Source: Streptococcus sinensis
Lineage (GTDB): Bacteria; Bacillota; Bacilli; Lactobacillales; Streptococcaceae
DNA length: 46,979 nt
Reading direction: 5' to 3'
NCBI RefSeq assembly: GCF_000767835.1
Contig: NZ_JPEN01000045.1
Location: 1-46,979 of the forward strand
The translations under genes were made by a program, and so were the position numbers. Of the stretch, positions 46,918-46,979 are shown one piece after another (positions within the stretch are counted from its first letter, which is position 1; every line of letters starts with the position of its first letter). The notes beneath the pieces were generated by a model, which was given only the letters and a program-made list of their open reading frames with translations, ran no database searches and was not told the DNA's origin.

Positions 46918-46979
46918 TGAACCGCACCCCAAAAGTTAGACAGAAAAATCTAACATTTGGGGTGTTATTTTTATGAAAT
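46918..46979 (+). mobile_element. Left end of an IS3-family (IS150-like) insertion sequence, cut by the window edge
   Basis: TGAACCGCACCCCAAAAGTTAG resembles the terminal inverted repeat of streptococcal IS3/IS150-group elements. It forms a 16-bp near-perfect hairpin with TCTAACATTTGGGGTG, then TTATTTTT and an ATG (46973) that would start the first transposase reading frame. Such hairpins guard IS transposase from outside transcription. Only about two codons of the frame are visible, so family and intactness cannot be confirmed. Confidence 0.6.

Noticed and set aside
1-46979. CRISPR array, prophage, restriction, toxin-antitoxin or secondary-metabolite system
   Set aside because: No spaced direct repeats and no gene of these types were found. 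The window is dominated by conserved core metabolism, so no new multi-gene system is claimed.

Overview
The window looks like a chromosomal segment of a Streptococcus, most likely of the sanguinis/gordonii group. The evidence is low-to-moderate GC, AGGAGG-type ribosome sites, RexA/RexB in place of RecBCD, an ECF riboflavin transporter under an FMN riboswitch, and a complete histidine operon in the lactococcal/streptococcal order behind a T-box. Species identity is inferred from gene content and was not checked against any database. Most of the window is housekeeping and biosynthesis. No prophage, CRISPR array, rRNA or tRNA gene was seen. The only clear mobile element is the first ~60 bp of an IS3-family insertion sequence at the right edge.

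Layout. 150-3681: an AI-2E-family permease divergent from an ABC ATPase that is translationally coupled to a polytopic glycosyltransferase-like protein. 3798-8078 (minus): a run reading, in transcription order, a frameshifted alkyltransferase-like gene, mnmL, mnmM, a small charged protein and a CPA1 Na+/H+ antiporter. 8118-9678 (minus): ribU and a PAP2 phosphatase behind an FMN riboswitch whose variable stem carries a ~106-bp palindromic insert. 9763-10434 (minus): trmL and a candidate small RNA. 10634-14055 (plus): the trkA-trkH potassium system and a GNAT acetyltransferase. 14352-17553 (minus): a NatAB-type ABC exporter and a CorA-type transporter. 17926-21047 (minus): prfC, a flavodoxin-fold reductase and alsD.

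21162-29822 (minus) is the histidine operon: hisC-hisZ-hisG-hisD-hisB-hisH-hisA-hisF-hisI-hisE-hisK. It has a good promoter and a T-box leader with a CAC (His) specifier, so uncharged tRNA-His should relieve termination. Start and stop codons overlap along much of the operon. HisG is the short form that needs HisZ. HisB has only the dehydratase domain, and the phosphatase step is supplied by the PHP-family HisK. 29881-37282 (minus) holds rexB-rexA, the double-strand-break repair helicase-nuclease, and a small DUF4298-like gene.

37653-44392 (minus) is a shikimate/tyrosine cluster: an RlmI-like methyltransferase gene, aroD, aroE, aroB, aroC, tyrA and a YlbF/YmcA-like gene. Its promoter predicts a leaderless first gene, and its end is marked by a nested 168-bp palindromic repeat. 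44668-46872 (plus) is an LtaS-type lipoteichoic acid synthase with a serine-rich tail, followed by the IS end.

I found no convincing new multi-gene system. The most interesting signals are non-coding: the insert in the FMN riboswitch, a candidate ~105-nt small RNA upstream of trmL, a recurrent AACGAACAAAT-type terminator family, a 25-bp operator-like dyad over the ABC exporter promoter, and the apparently leaderless methyltransferase gene.
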